From the NCBI RefSeq assembly GCF_000287055.2, contig NZ_AJYQ02000020.1:1-64000 (forward strand): a DNA stretch of 64,000 nucleotides, in the 5' to 3' direction. This DNA is from Vibrio genomosp. F10 str. ZF-129. GTDB lineage: Bacteria; Pseudomonadota; Gammaproteobacteria; Enterobacterales; Vibrionaceae. Positions 8,474 through 16,969 of this stretch are shown here, one piece after another. The notes under the pieces were generated by a model. The model searched no databases. It was not told where the DNA came from and saw only the letters and a list, made by a program, of their open reading frames with translations. How positions within the stretch are numbered: the first letter of the stretch is position 1; every line of letters begins with the position of its first letter. The position numbers and the translations under genes were made by a program.

Positions 8474-9187
8474 ATGAATCGTAGAACTCAAACACAAAGG
8501 CTTGTCTCGACTCTAGCCTTGTCTTTACTTGTTAGTGCCTGTCAATCAACATTAACGTCAACAAAACACTCTGAATTCAATCAGTTCGCGGATGAGCATG
8601 AGTATGATGAAACCCTTATTAACTATTTATCAACTACTGAACTTTCAAATGACGTGGTTCGCAGCGTAATAGCCACGGATAGACAACTACAAAGCGAGTT
8701 AGAGCACCGAGAAAGTACAGACTTCGAACTACAATCGTTTTTAGACCAAACTCGAATGGAACTTCAAAATAAAATAGATACTGCACCTAAGCGGTTTATG
8801 CGTTTTTTCCGTATCCAACTCCAAGACTACGACACCGAAGCTGAAGAGTTCAGATTTACGGATAATCAGTATTGGCCAAAACAAGCCAATTACTCTGCAG
8901 ATATCGCAGGAAACAAGTTCAATTTCCGAAAGGCATCTATTTCATTAGATAACACCGAGTGGGTGATACCGGCAACAAAAGAGAAAGCCTTTGAAATTAT
9001 GAAGGCTGCTAACAAAGATAAAAAAATCCCTACGTTGGTGGCGTATAAATTGGATACGTGTAAGTATCAACAAGAGCCTGAACCGGAACTACGTTGTTAC
9101 TACAAAATTGAATCCTTTAGTCTCTATAACGAATCGAAGAAAATCAACGAATACACTCCCCCATTAGCTGTAGCACAGAAACTCTAA
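8474..9187 (+). CDS. Lipoprotein (237 aa)
   Basis: ATG after AAAGGGATATAAATCG. Basic N-terminus, hydrophobic core and lipobox LVSAC (Cys about residue 23) indicate a lipoprotein. The mature part has an acidic helical segment and a beta-rich C-terminal half with two cysteines. Family unknown. Confidence 0.65.
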   Translation: MNRRTQTQRLVSTLALSLLVSACQSTLTSTKHSEFNQFADEHEYDETLINYLSTTELSNDVVRSVIATDRQLQSELEHRESTDFELQSFLDQTRMELQNKIDTAPKRFMRFFRIQLQDYDTEAEEFRFTDNQYWPKQANYSADIAGNKFNFRKASISLDNTEWVIPATKEKAFEIMKAANKDKKIPTLVAYKLDTCKYQQEPEPELRCYYKIESFSLYNESKKINEYTPPLAVAQKL

Positions 9188-9344
9188 ACTCCTTTTAGCC
9201 GCTCTATTGGGCGGCATGCCTGTTATTAATGAACCTGTCCCATCTCATCAACTTTGACACAAGTACGACGGCGTTCCTTGCAATACATCCATTCAATTGA
9301 AACTATCTCATGGATTCACCAATCCAATAACTAGAGAGACACCA

Positions 9345-9857
9345 ATGAATAAAACATTTCTTGCTGCAATGCTTATCCTAACCATTCCAACTCACTCTGC
9401 GTTTGCGGGTGACGATTCAACAAGCACTGTTGTTTCTAGCGTCACCCAAGATGCCAATTTTCAAGATTCTAGTGGTAATAAAAAAAGGATCTATCAAGGC
9501 TCCACTTACGGAAAAATAGGTTTCAGCAACGCCTATAAGTACTATGCCGTTAACGGATTAATGTTTGTCAGAGGGTTGGGGGCAACCAGTAATTTAAAAA
9601 TGGCTGAAGGATATAACGTTACCTACACTGGCACATGCGAAAACGACCGAGCAGCTGGGGAGCGCCGTTGTAACAATATGAGATCTGTAACTGCATCAGC
9701 CCCTGATTGCATAATCAGCATGAATGATAGTGGAGCCATCGGGTGTAACACAAAGAAAATCATAACGCACTACACATGCGTTAATGAATATTGCCGAGGT
9801 GAACAAGAGACATTGGGTTTATCAGTACCTATCACATCGGTTGTTGGATTTAACTAA
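9345..9857 (+). CDS. Secreted Cys-containing protein, intact member of a three-copy family (170 aa)
   Basis: ATG 9345 follows AGAGAGACACCA; the frame stays open to 9297. Signal peptide ends near AFAGD. The mature N-terminus reads VVSSVTQDANF, then a beta-rich domain with six or more cysteines. The same VVSSVTQD block occurs in two broken copies at 20849-21150 and 42538-43021, so this is the intact paralogue. Probably periplasmic or extracellular and disulfide-bonded. Function unknown. Confidence 0.65.
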   Translation: MNKTFLAAMLILTIPTHSAFAGDDSTSTVVSSVTQDANFQDSSGNKKRIYQGSTYGKIGFSNAYKYYAVNGLMFVRGLGATSNLKMAEGYNVTYTGTCENDRAAGERRCNNMRSVTASAPDCIISMNDSGAIGCNTKKIITHYTCVNEYCRGEQETLGLSVPITSVVGFN

Positions 9858-9890
9858 TTACCTTAATCATTGCAGCAATGTTTAAGGTAA
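9858..9890. terminator. Long hairpin after the secreted protein gene
   Basis: Near-perfect dyad: TTACCTTAA and CATTGC on one side pair with GCAATG and TTAAGGTAA on the other, interrupted by one T-T mismatch. No T-tract follows, so it may be a processing or Rho-associated structure rather than a classical terminator. Confidence 0.5.
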
Positions 9891-9963
9891 ATCAAAAACC
9901 TTTCCCTAAAGTACTTTGGGATAGTGGGTGGTTCGCGCTTTCACCTAGAGAACTTGGCAAAAA

Positions 9964-10434
9964 CTATAGCTTAACGCGATAAACGGCTATAGTCTCTTCG
10001 GCTTTTTGCAAAGCTTCCTCCGCAGTCTCACATGCTCGAGCATTCAAGATTGGTGTTCTTACGCCATTAATAATTGTGAGGGGTAAATAGACTAGTCTGG
10101 GCTCGGAATTGAGGACCTGTTCATAACTAGCAATGATTTCATCTATATCAACTGGTAATGACCCATCGTTATCTTGCTTCATTACCCGTATGAAATCATG
10201 GTACCAAACGGCTTGGTAAGTCCCTTTACTGACCTTATTCCTTAAACCTTGCTCAGAAATGGTTCTTCCCATTAACGTCAAACGTTCTGCTGCCACTTCG
10301 TACGAAACCTGATAACGGCTCATCAAACTATTGATCTCGTGTTTAAGCTCATCTTTTGCAATTGCATCAAGTTCTTTTTCAGTTTGGGTTTTAGGTGACT
10401 TAACTATAGGTTTCTGTTTTTCAATCATCTTCAT
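9964..10434 (-). CDS. DUF6471-like protein (156 aa)
   Basis: Residues about 30-90 read SRYQVSYEVAAERLTLMG, then LRNKVSKGTYQAVW and a hydrophobic helix, matching the DUF6471 pattern (a helix-turn-helix-like domain found in small regulators). The C-terminal part is a beta-alpha unit of unknown role. Alternative ATG at 10428. The ribosome site is weak, but an AT-rich dyad (CTAATTAGAG) lies just upstream and could be an autoregulatory operator. Confidence 0.6.
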   Translation of the reverse strand: MKMIEKQKPIVKSPKTQTEKELDAIAKDELKHEINSLMSRYQVSYEVAAERLTLMGRTISEQGLRNKVSKGTYQAVWYHDFIRVMKQDNDGSLPVDIDEIIASYEQVLNSEPRLVYLPLTIINGVRTPILNARACETAEEALQKAEETIAVYRVKL

Positions 10435-10533
10435 ACTTACGAAGCAATACTCTAATTAGAGTATAAATAAACCAGCGCACTCAATCAATCTAATCAAATA
10501 CGATGAATGCTTGTATCACGTACCGTATAGGCC

Positions 10534-10765
10534 CTAACCTGCCCTTAATTCACCTTGCATGATGAGACGGTCAAAATACTCTTTCGACTGTTCAATAATG
10601 CCATCAGCGCAAAGGTAATCCCCTTCTGCTTGTGTTTCTTTTTGGAGCATCGAGATTAATTTATGTCGCAGCTGAGAAATCTTGACTTGATTACTCTTCT
10701 CGCTCCATATGCCATCTCTGATTATAGAACTTCACTAACATCGAATCCGATGTCTCTACTTTCAT
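10534..10765 (-). pseudogene. Frameshifted small gene
   Basis: ATG at 10765 opens 23 codons (KVETSDSMLVKFYNQRW) and stops; another frame then reads about 60 residues (WSEKSNQVKISQLRHKL ... FDRLIMQGELRAG) to a TAG at 10534. Both halves look coding and joining them needs one frameshift near 10705. It follows the small gene at 10777-10962 on the same strand. Family unknown. Confidence 0.4.
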
Positions 10766-10776
10766 CACTGGATAAA

Positions 10777-10962
10777 TTAATCGTAGCCCATCGCTAGGGC
10801 AGTAATTGGGGCCAGATACGTAATTAAGGCCATCGCGCTTAGTACTAAAGGGCTATCAAAAACTGTCCCAAGCGAATAATTAGAGCCTTCTAGATATTGA
10901 AGAATCTCAATAGCATTTGTGGCTAATAGGCATGAGGTTTCAGGTGCGGTATTTTCTAACAT
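10777..10962 (-). CDS. Small hydrophobic protein with repeated leader (61 aa)
   Basis: ATG preceded by CACAAGGAAATTCC, the conserved box of this replicon, and a full structured leader upstream on the minus strand. The C-terminal 25 residues are hydrophobic (ALITYLAPITALAMGY), suggesting one membrane span. Function unknown. The leader is the best evidence that this short frame is a gene. Confidence 0.55.
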   Translation of the reverse strand: MLENTAPETSCLLATNAIEILQYLEGSNYSLGTVFDSPLVLSAMALITYLAPITALAMGYD

Positions 10963-11060
10963 GGAATTTCCTTGTGAGTATGCCCTAATGGGCTAGATAA
11001 AAAAAGATGCCAACTTGCGTTGTGATTATTAAGCATCGATACAATCAATTTAAATTTTAT
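10963..11060 (-). promoter_or_regulatory. Structured leader (minus strand)
   Basis: Reading the minus strand: P1 GATGC pairs with GCATC (11006-11037), P2 is CAAC/GTTG (a covariant of the usual CAGC/GCTG), P3 is GCCCATTAGGGC, then CACAAGGAAAT. A TAAAAT -10 candidate lies about 16 nt before P1. Confidence 0.7.
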
Positions 11061-11142
11061 CTTACTCCATCCACTACCTCTGTCTACAGATAGCGATATA
11101 TGTATCATCGCATAGCTTGCGAAGAATGGTATTTACTGCCAT

Positions 11143-11278
11143 TATTATCTCTCTTATGATAACTCCGGTGCACCCTGTTATCACAGCTATGCTGGCATCA
11201 TTTATACCCCCTTCACGTATTCGTGAAAATTATCCATATCGGGCAATCGCTCACCCTCACACAAGGAAAACCACTGCT
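11143..11278 (+). promoter_or_regulatory. Structured leader
   Basis: TATTAT -10 candidate, P1 GGTGC/GCATC (11167-11199, one G-U pair), P2 CAGC/GCTG, a CCCCC spacer, P3 TTCACG/CGTGAA, then CACACAAGGAAAA before ATG 11279. A longer frame starting at 11117 reads through this leader and is not the gene start. Confidence 0.75.
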
Positions 11279-11560
11279 ATGGCTTATTGCAATCAACTGG
11301 ACGAAAATAAATTCTCATCCATTTACACTGTCCTTCAGAATAAGGCACGTTTAGAGCACGAACAAGCGTACAAATCCAATGTTCGTAAAGCAAAAACCCG
11401 CATGCAAAAAAGCAAATGTGCGGGACAATATATAGGTGCTTGGCAAAGACTGTTTAATGGCTGGCTTGGAAACACAGTCAGTAACTTACATGTCATGGAT
11501 TGTATCAACTCGAACACGGTAATAGGTGACACTGAAGGTGTATCTTTTATCTCTTGCTAA
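11279..11560 (+). CDS. Hypothetical protein (93 aa)
   Basis: Start fixed by the ACACAAGG box and leader. Basic, helical middle part (residues about 28-50, Lys/Arg-rich), four or more cysteines. Not recognised. Followed within 50 nt by two more genes, the first again with the conserved box, so a three-gene operon to 12516 is likely. Confidence 0.55.
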   Translation: MAYCNQLDENKFSSIYTVLQNKARLEHEQAYKSNVRKAKTRMQKSKCAGQYIGAWQRLFNGWLGNTVSNLHVMDCINSNTVIGDTEGVSFISC

Positions 11561-11610
11561 AAACCAATTTATCTCTCACCAAATCTGGTGAGCCCACACA
11601 AGGAATATTC

Positions 11611-11931
11611 ATGTCTTACTATCGTTGCTTAGAACAATCCATCGCTGCTCTTTCTGATGAAGATCAGCAAAACCTCACCACCATGGCCAAAACTATACCA
11701 AATAGAGTTTGGTCCCGAGAGTCTGGGTTTCTACTCAAACTAACCAAGATAAATGCAGAAGATACTAATCGCCATATCTTGGATGAAATGAGTTTTTTGA
11801 CAGCCCAGTGTGAGATGCCCTTTTCGAAGTCTCTTAACGATTGCCTTCTATATGCTTTAGGCAATGGTTATCAATTGATTGAGTTTGATACCGAAATCGA
11901 CCCTACAGATCTGATAGCAAATAAGGGGTAA
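11611..11931 (+). CDS. Hypothetical protein (106 aa)
   Basis: ATG 11611 chosen: it follows hairpin CTCACCAAATCTGGTGAG and CACACAAGGAATATTC. No P1/P2 structure precedes it, as expected for an internal operon gene. Soluble, helix-rich, no recognised motif. Ends 3 nt before the next ATG. Confidence 0.55.
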   Translation: MSYYRCLEQSIAALSDEDQQNLTTMAKTIPNRVWSRESGFLLKLTKINAEDTNRHILDEMSFLTAQCEMPFSKSLNDCLLYALGNGYQLIEFDTEIDPTDLIANKG

Positions 11932-11934
11932 ATA

Positions 11935-12516
11935 ATGGCAAATATTGAATTCAAGGGTTCTTCGTTTAACGATGCTGAAAGCATTATTTGCGCATTTATG
12001 GAGACCGCAAAAACTGATATTGAACTGAACAAACTTCTGTTTCGCAATCAAGGACGACTTAACAGCGTATTCACCAGACGTTCTGTAGATAAAGTACTGT
12101 CTGACCTGTTACCATTCTTTAAAGAGACAGATTCAAAAGGCCTTCTAGTTCGATTAAACCAAGCTACAAATCGTTTTATGAAGCTCGATGAGATCAAACA
12201 ATCGATTAACCAATATCAATGTGATGGGATACTGGCGGGGCAGAATGAGAACTTTATTTACGTGGTAAGGCCGAATACATGGGCTAACCACGTTCAACTG
12301 CCTTTTATGCTGACAACCTGGAGCTTTGAACAAGGGGCGTCTTTAGATACGCAGTGGGCATCTTTACAATCGGCTTTACATGAAATTTTTGTTTTGAATA
12401 ATTCTCAGCGACTTACTTTAGATAATCTAATATTGTTGGAAGAGAAACTCCTCAACAAGCAAATTGAGGTAGAAGAGAAACGAAAAGAAATCATTAGTCA
12501 CTGGAATGCATCTTAA
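11935..12516 (+). CDS. Hypothetical protein, distant paralogue of 12733-13218 (193 aa)
   Basis: ATG after AAGGGGTAAATA. Residues about 85-150 (I..SINQY ... NFIYVVRP ... QLPF) align by eye with the protein encoded at 12733-13218 (I..LINEL ... NFLHVVEP ... QYPF), so the two share a C-terminal domain. The tail is a Lys/Glu-rich coiled coil. Function unknown. Confidence 0.55.
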   Translation: MANIEFKGSSFNDAESIICAFMETAKTDIELNKLLFRNQGRLNSVFTRRSVDKVLSDLLPFFKETDSKGLLVRLNQATNRFMKLDEIKQSINQYQCDGILAGQNENFIYVVRPNTWANHVQLPFMLTTWSFEQGASLDTQWASLQSALHEIFVLNNSQRLTLDNLILLEEKLLNKQIEVEEKRKEIISHWNAS

Positions 12517-12531
12517 GTTTACACCCAACAA

Positions 12532-12560
12532 ATAGACGACCTTCGGTTGTCTATTTTTTT
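12532..12560 (+). terminator. Rho-independent terminator
   Basis: ATAGACGACC, loop TTC, GGTTGTCTAT, then eight T. Ends the 11279-12516 operon. Confidence 0.85.
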
Positions 12561-12603
12561 TGCTAAAACTTAGTACAAACTAGACAATTTTTGAATTTGG
12601 TGA

Positions 12604-12732
12604 CAAAATCTTAAGGTAAATTGATTATTTCGATGCTTTATTAATCACGGCTTTTAGCTGGCATCTTTGCAGTACCCCTCCTCTCCACTGCTGGTGGAAT
12701 ATATGGCTTAGCCAACACACAAGGAAATCACC
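12604..12732 (+). promoter_or_regulatory. Structured leader
   Basis: P1 GATGC/GCATC (12632-12665), P2 CGGC/GCTG with one G-U pair, P3 CCACTGCTGGTGG, then ACACACAAGGAAAT. The -10 is weak here. Confidence 0.75.
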
Positions 12733-13218
12733 ATGAAAGTTATCATGCTTAACGGAGCCATGGCCAATACGGCTGTTGATTCTGTAAAAATCATAGCAAC
12801 AACCTCTCAAAACCCATTCATGTTGTTCAAGGAATTGAAAAAACACATTCCTGATCTTGAAGAAACATTTGGTAAAGCAGAAGTCGACTTGGCGCTTGCT
12901 GCTCTCCATGAGCAGTACGCATCATGCAACAGTCAGTTACTACTAAAACTACTGGAGTCTTCCATCGAGCGTCTATCGCTTGATAGAAGTCAAATTCAAG
13001 CTCTTATAAACGAGCTTGATGAAAAAAGTGTCGTTATTAGAAAATGTGGTAACTTTCTACATGTTGTAGAGCCGTCTAATGATAGCGACAAAATTCAATA
13101 TCCGTTTAAGCAAACGGTACAAACACTAGACTATAAAGTCTTATTCACCACTACTTACAAGAAAGCGAAGGAAGCGCTAGAGTCCTTAGCTCGACCTAGT
13201 TTTCTTAAAGTTAATTAA
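12733..13218 (+). CDS. Hypothetical protein, paralogue of 11935-12516 (161 aa)
   Basis: Start fixed by the leader and box. Helical N-terminal region with leucine repeats (residues about 50-85); the C-terminal part shares NF(L/I)(H/Y)VV.P and Q(Y/L)PF with the upstream paralogue. Soluble, function unknown. A terminator-like hairpin and a second box follow, leading into 13283. Confidence 0.55.
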   Translation: MKVIMLNGAMANTAVDSVKIIATTSQNPFMLFKELKKHIPDLEETFGKAEVDLALAALHEQYASCNSQLLLKLLESSIERLSLDRSQIQALINELDEKSVVIRKCGNFLHVVEPSNDSDKIQYPFKQTVQTLDYKVLFTTTYKKAKEALESLARPSFLKVN

Positions 13219-13232
13219 GATATTGATACTCC

Positions 13233-13262
13233 AATACCGGCTTTTTAGTCGGTATATTTTTA
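13233..13262 (+). terminator. Terminator-like hairpin directly before a ribosome box
   Basis: ATACCG, 10-nt loop, CGGTAT, then ATTTTTAT. The next gene's CACACAAGGAAAT begins within 10 nt, so read-through or attenuation must feed 13283-14626. Confidence 0.6.
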
Positions 13263-13282
13263 TATCACACAAGGAAATAACC

Positions 13283-14626
13283 ATGAACTACAAAGCAAAA
13301 GCAATTGCATCCTACCTAAATAAATCTGGATGGGCCATGCGCGAACAAAACAATCAAGTGACGGTGATGAATAAAAATATCAGTCTGCACGGGTTGGATG
13401 ATTCGGAAACCCTGGATGTTGAGGTTACTTATGATGTTCGTACGAACAAGCTCACAATGGTAACTAGCTTAAACCACAGTGATGAAAACGAAGCACTAGA
13501 AATGCACTGGGATGCTTACTTCTGTTTATACAACCGGCATGATAACAGTGAAATGGTCAAACGACTCAATCTCATAATTAAGCATAATCTTTCTAAGCAG
13601 CTAAGTACTGTTATCGAGGATTTGTACCCGATATTGGAACACGAATACACAGAAGCAAGTAAGGTCGACCTTGAGATACGTATTTTCCGTAAGGACAATC
13701 ACAATTCAGCGACCTTCAGAAAGGCATACAGTATGCAAGAACACTTCGATGGTCTCCCGAACAGTCATGGAAAGGCGATAGCAGCAAAAATATTTCCAGA
13801 TGATCACTACGTAGTTCACGTCGATGCTTTAGAAAATTTGAACCTCGAATCTGCGTTAAGAAGAGAATTTCAAATACCAACTCGAAATCATATAATCCGT
13901 AAAATTCATTCTCCACTCCAATCGGCATTTAAAGGCTATGAGCCCCACTCCTTTTCTAACGAATCAATATTAGTTAAGAGAGTAACAGTCGGTCTCTGCT
14001 ATGCGGAAGTAAACAAAGAATGGGAGCAAGAATACTCTAACAGTCAATACCAAAACGCATTAGGTAAACTTCCAAATAACTTCGTTGAAGATACCGAAGC
14101 AATACAATACAACGAAGAAAAAACAAAGTATTACTTGAAGGAAGGAATTGGGCCTGTCTATCTAAAAGACACCACATCTGGGTTATCTATTTTTTCTGTG
14201 GTAGAAGGAGAAAAATCAACGTACGAACCGTGGCGACTTATTGGTAGTGAAATAAAAGAGGTTTGTGATGAACAACAGATCAGTCTCTTACCTCACGGGC
14301 CAGAATTCGATCTATTTCTTTCACAACTTATCTTTCAACCCGCAAAAATCGACGGGCAAGTAAATTTTGACTGTCCACTGGCTATAGAACTTCTTGGTGC
14401 AGACCCCGACCACCCTGCATGGAATGATACAGACATTGTTTACCATCCTGGTACTGGAACCCATTTTACCTATAACCGAGTAGATAAAGAGTACTCAACT
14501 GCCGTTACTCATGACATCTACTGTTCAAAGTCCCTTAGAATAGCGGCAATCGGTATTTTTGAATGGTCATTAATTGAATGTGACTATCTTCAGATGATCT
14601 ACAAGAACTGGCCTAGTTACGATTAG
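13283..14626 (+). CDS. Hypothetical protein (447 aa)
   Basis: ATG 13283 chosen because the frame upstream to 13223 runs through the hairpin and ACACAAGGAAAT box. Soluble, long, acidic; no signal peptide or recognised motif. It begins with a short amphipathic region (residues 1-30) and has beta-rich N-terminal sequence. Followed by a strong terminator at the edge of the origin region. Confidence 0.6.
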   Translation: MNYKAKAIASYLNKSGWAMREQNNQVTVMNKNISLHGLDDSETLDVEVTYDVRTNKLTMVTSLNHSDENEALEMHWDAYFCLYNRHDNSEMVKRLNLIIKHNLSKQLSTVIEDLYPILEHEYTEASKVDLEIRIFRKDNHNSATFRKAYSMQEHFDGLPNSHGKAIAAKIFPDDHYVVHVDALENLNLESALRREFQIPTRNHIIRKIHSPLQSAFKGYEPHSFSNESILVKRVTVGLCYAEVNKEWEQEYSNSQYQNALGKLPNNFVEDTEAIQYNEEKTKYYLKEGIGPVYLKDTTSGLSIFSVVEGEKSTYEPWRLIGSEIKEVCDEQQISLLPHGPEFDLFLSQLIFQPAKIDGQVNFDCPLAIELLGADPDHPAWNDTDIVYHPGTGTHFTYNRVDKEYSTAVTHDIYCSKSLRIAAIGIFEWSLIECDYLQMIYKNWPSYD

Positions 14627-14639
14627 TCCTAAAAATCTA

Positions 14640-14667
14640 AAAGCCTCCGACCACGGAGGTTTTTTTA
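14640..14667 (+). terminator. Rho-independent terminator
   Basis: AAGCCTCCG, short loop, CGGAGG, then seven T. Insulates the origin from transcription from the left. Confidence 0.85.
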
Positions 14668-14699
14668 CATCAGTGGTATTGAGCATTGGTTTAAGGGAT

Positions 14700-16969
14700 A
14701 CACTTAAATCGTAGATCGTAAATGTATACGTTCTATCAACACTTAATAGTTTCAAGTCTTAAGCCTGACCTTAAGTTTAAGGCTTGATATAGGTTTTAAA
14801 TCTGAATAATCACAAGTTTCTCAGGGCTTAGGGGAGCGACATGAAGTCACTTTAAAATGGGCATCACGAGTTAAATCGAAGATTGTGAATCATTTGGATC
14901 TACTGTGACTTACAAAACATGATGTTAATCACGCTAATTCAAACCAGAAATGGAATGCATGGTCACAGCTTCCCTTTTGTTCAGAAACAATCGGAATATC
15001 AGGGACAATAAAGGACCTTAATTGACAATCATGATTGAGTATCTGATTACCTTAAGGAACTGCAGAATTATTAGATCTGGATTAGCCTACAAATTTCGAG
15101 GCTTATCACGCTGAGTTGTATGATTAGAAGAATATAGTGATTGAGTTCAATCATAGATCGTGAACATTACGATCTTTCCTTAGTTACAATCTGAGTGCCT
15201 TATCCCTCTAACTGGAGTTGAATCGAAGATCGTAAATTTCATGATCTTCAAACATTCACAAATTTTGAGTGATATCACGCTATTGTTAAGAGTCCGGATT
15301 CCCAGAGCATATAGGAATGTGAACTCCCCCCTGATGTTAGTTGGCTCCAAGACTCAGGTTAATATTGAAAGTAAATCGTAGATCGTGATTTTCTTGATCT
15401 CCGAATACAAACATTCATCGTGTCTTATCGCGCCATATTGAAGTACATTTGCTTAACTTAGCCTTCAATGATAAAGCTAATCAAAGTGGTTAAGGCCAGA
15501 AAACAACCGGTAAATAGAGCTAGGTAACGGGTTAAATCATAGATCGTAAATTCTTCGTTCTATGAAAAACAAGAAATTTAGAGTCTTATCACCCTCAAAA
15601 AGACCAATATCAACCGTATGGCGTCAATAAGTTATACAGACCGCTGGTGAGGCTTCACCGAAACAGGGCGTAAGATACAATTAAATCGTAGATCGTGAGT
15701 CAAGAGGATCTATCAATGCTCGCATTTGTTGAGTCTTAGGACGCCAAGCCTGAAATTTCTTTGCTTTAAATCGTAGATCGTGAATAACAAGATCTACGCG
15801 AACTTACAATTTATGAGTGTAATACCGTTGAGAGCACCTATCCGCAACGAAGTAGAGCACAGGCCGAAATTTCAGGATCTAATCACATTCACGATATTTG
15901 ATTGTTAAAACGCTAACTATCTAACTACAACGTTAAATCAAAGATCGTAAATATAGCAAGCCACTCCATAGCCCTAATTGCGTACTTAACTATGCAATAC
16001 AGTAAGATAAAACAGAGATAGACCTAATCGCCATGCAGCTTAAGCCTTACTGTAAGTCACTATCAGAGCTCTCTTACCGTTAATGGTACAACCTAAACCT
16101 TATCGACGATTTGGCCTGAATGCTCGCGCACAGGACCAATAAGCGCACAATAATGTCGAGGGGTCCGTAGACCGGAATCGTTTTTATGATCTCGTATAGT
16201 GAGCAATTGACGATGCTAATAACGCTAACCTAAACCCAAAATAGAACTTAAATCGAAGATCGTAATGCTTAGGATCTACCGTTCCACGCAAATATTGAGC
16301 CTAATTACGTGACTAATAGCCTAAGAATAGAATGTATCAATTGGGTTTTCTGTTTCGTAAATGACTGAATAGTAATGATTAAGGATATTAATTGGATCTC
16401 CCTTTTACAATAATACAGATAACTGACCAAACATTTTCGGTCAGTTAAGATCTAGTGGTAATCACAAATAAGATGCTTTAGAACGCTAAGACCTACACCA
16501 AGATATCCTAAATCAGTAAGTTGTCTGTTCCAAACCTACTATCTGACATTTAAGTGGACAATATCAGTACCGACAAGGCTGAAATAAAAGACACAAATCA
16601 CACTCTTCAAAAATACTTCATGTGTATTTTATGTGTACAACTTAAATACTTAAATCGAAGATCGTACCTAATTAACACGTAGATCATAAGATTTTATGAT
16701 CATGCTTTCGAGTGTCTCTTGATCATCGTTTCGGAGGATGAATCATAGATCGTAATTCAGTTTAAATTTGGTCTTGTTAAAACAAGTGCTTAAGTTAAAG
16801 AATCTTAGCGGAGTAAATTCGGATCATATGATCAAAGATCAACAATCCAACATAATAAAAGATAAATAAATTAGTGATTTAGAAATCTGAAAGGATCTTT
16901 TATGATCTTGTTATTTACAATTCTCGTGCTAAAGTACGCTATAACAAACCTAATTGAATAAGATGTTTC
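14700..16969. other. Replication origin with GATC iterons
   Basis: No gene in 2.3 kb. About twelve copies of an iteron TTAAATCGTAGATCGTGA-like start near 14704, 14871, 15146, 15218, 15371, 15532, 15681, 15766, 15933, 16248, 16650 and 16740, all in one orientation and nearly all with a Dam site. Many sit in a larger unit: iteron, then GATCT about 10 nt later, then a TTATCACGC-like end about 30 nt further. The right end (16680-16975) has further sites of ATGATCA type (the core I recall for RctB 12-mers) and an AT-rich stretch at 16840-16930 that may unwind. The RctB-like gene follows. No perfect DnaA box was seen in it. Confidence 0.75.
15146..16757 (+). repeat. Iteron array (direct repeats)
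   Basis: Ten of the twelve direct repeats fall in this span, with core AATCrwAGATCGT (r = A/G, w = A/T) and spacing from about 70 to 400 nt. Variation is concentrated at the two positions before AGATCG and after the core. They are presumed binding sites of the initiator encoded just downstream. Confidence 0.75.

Noticed and set aside
11117-11278. Longer N-terminus of the 93-aa protein
   Set aside because: This region is the structured leader, and the ATG at 11279 directly follows its ribosome box. The same reasoning shortened genes at 13283, 19659, 28171, 42104, 46604, 47281, 49339, 49787, 50935, 55921, 59173, 60643 and 37771 (minus).
14700-16969. CRISPR array
   Set aside because: Repeats are short, imperfect and unevenly spaced (about 70-400 nt), have GATC sites and lie next to an initiator gene; no cas gene is present.
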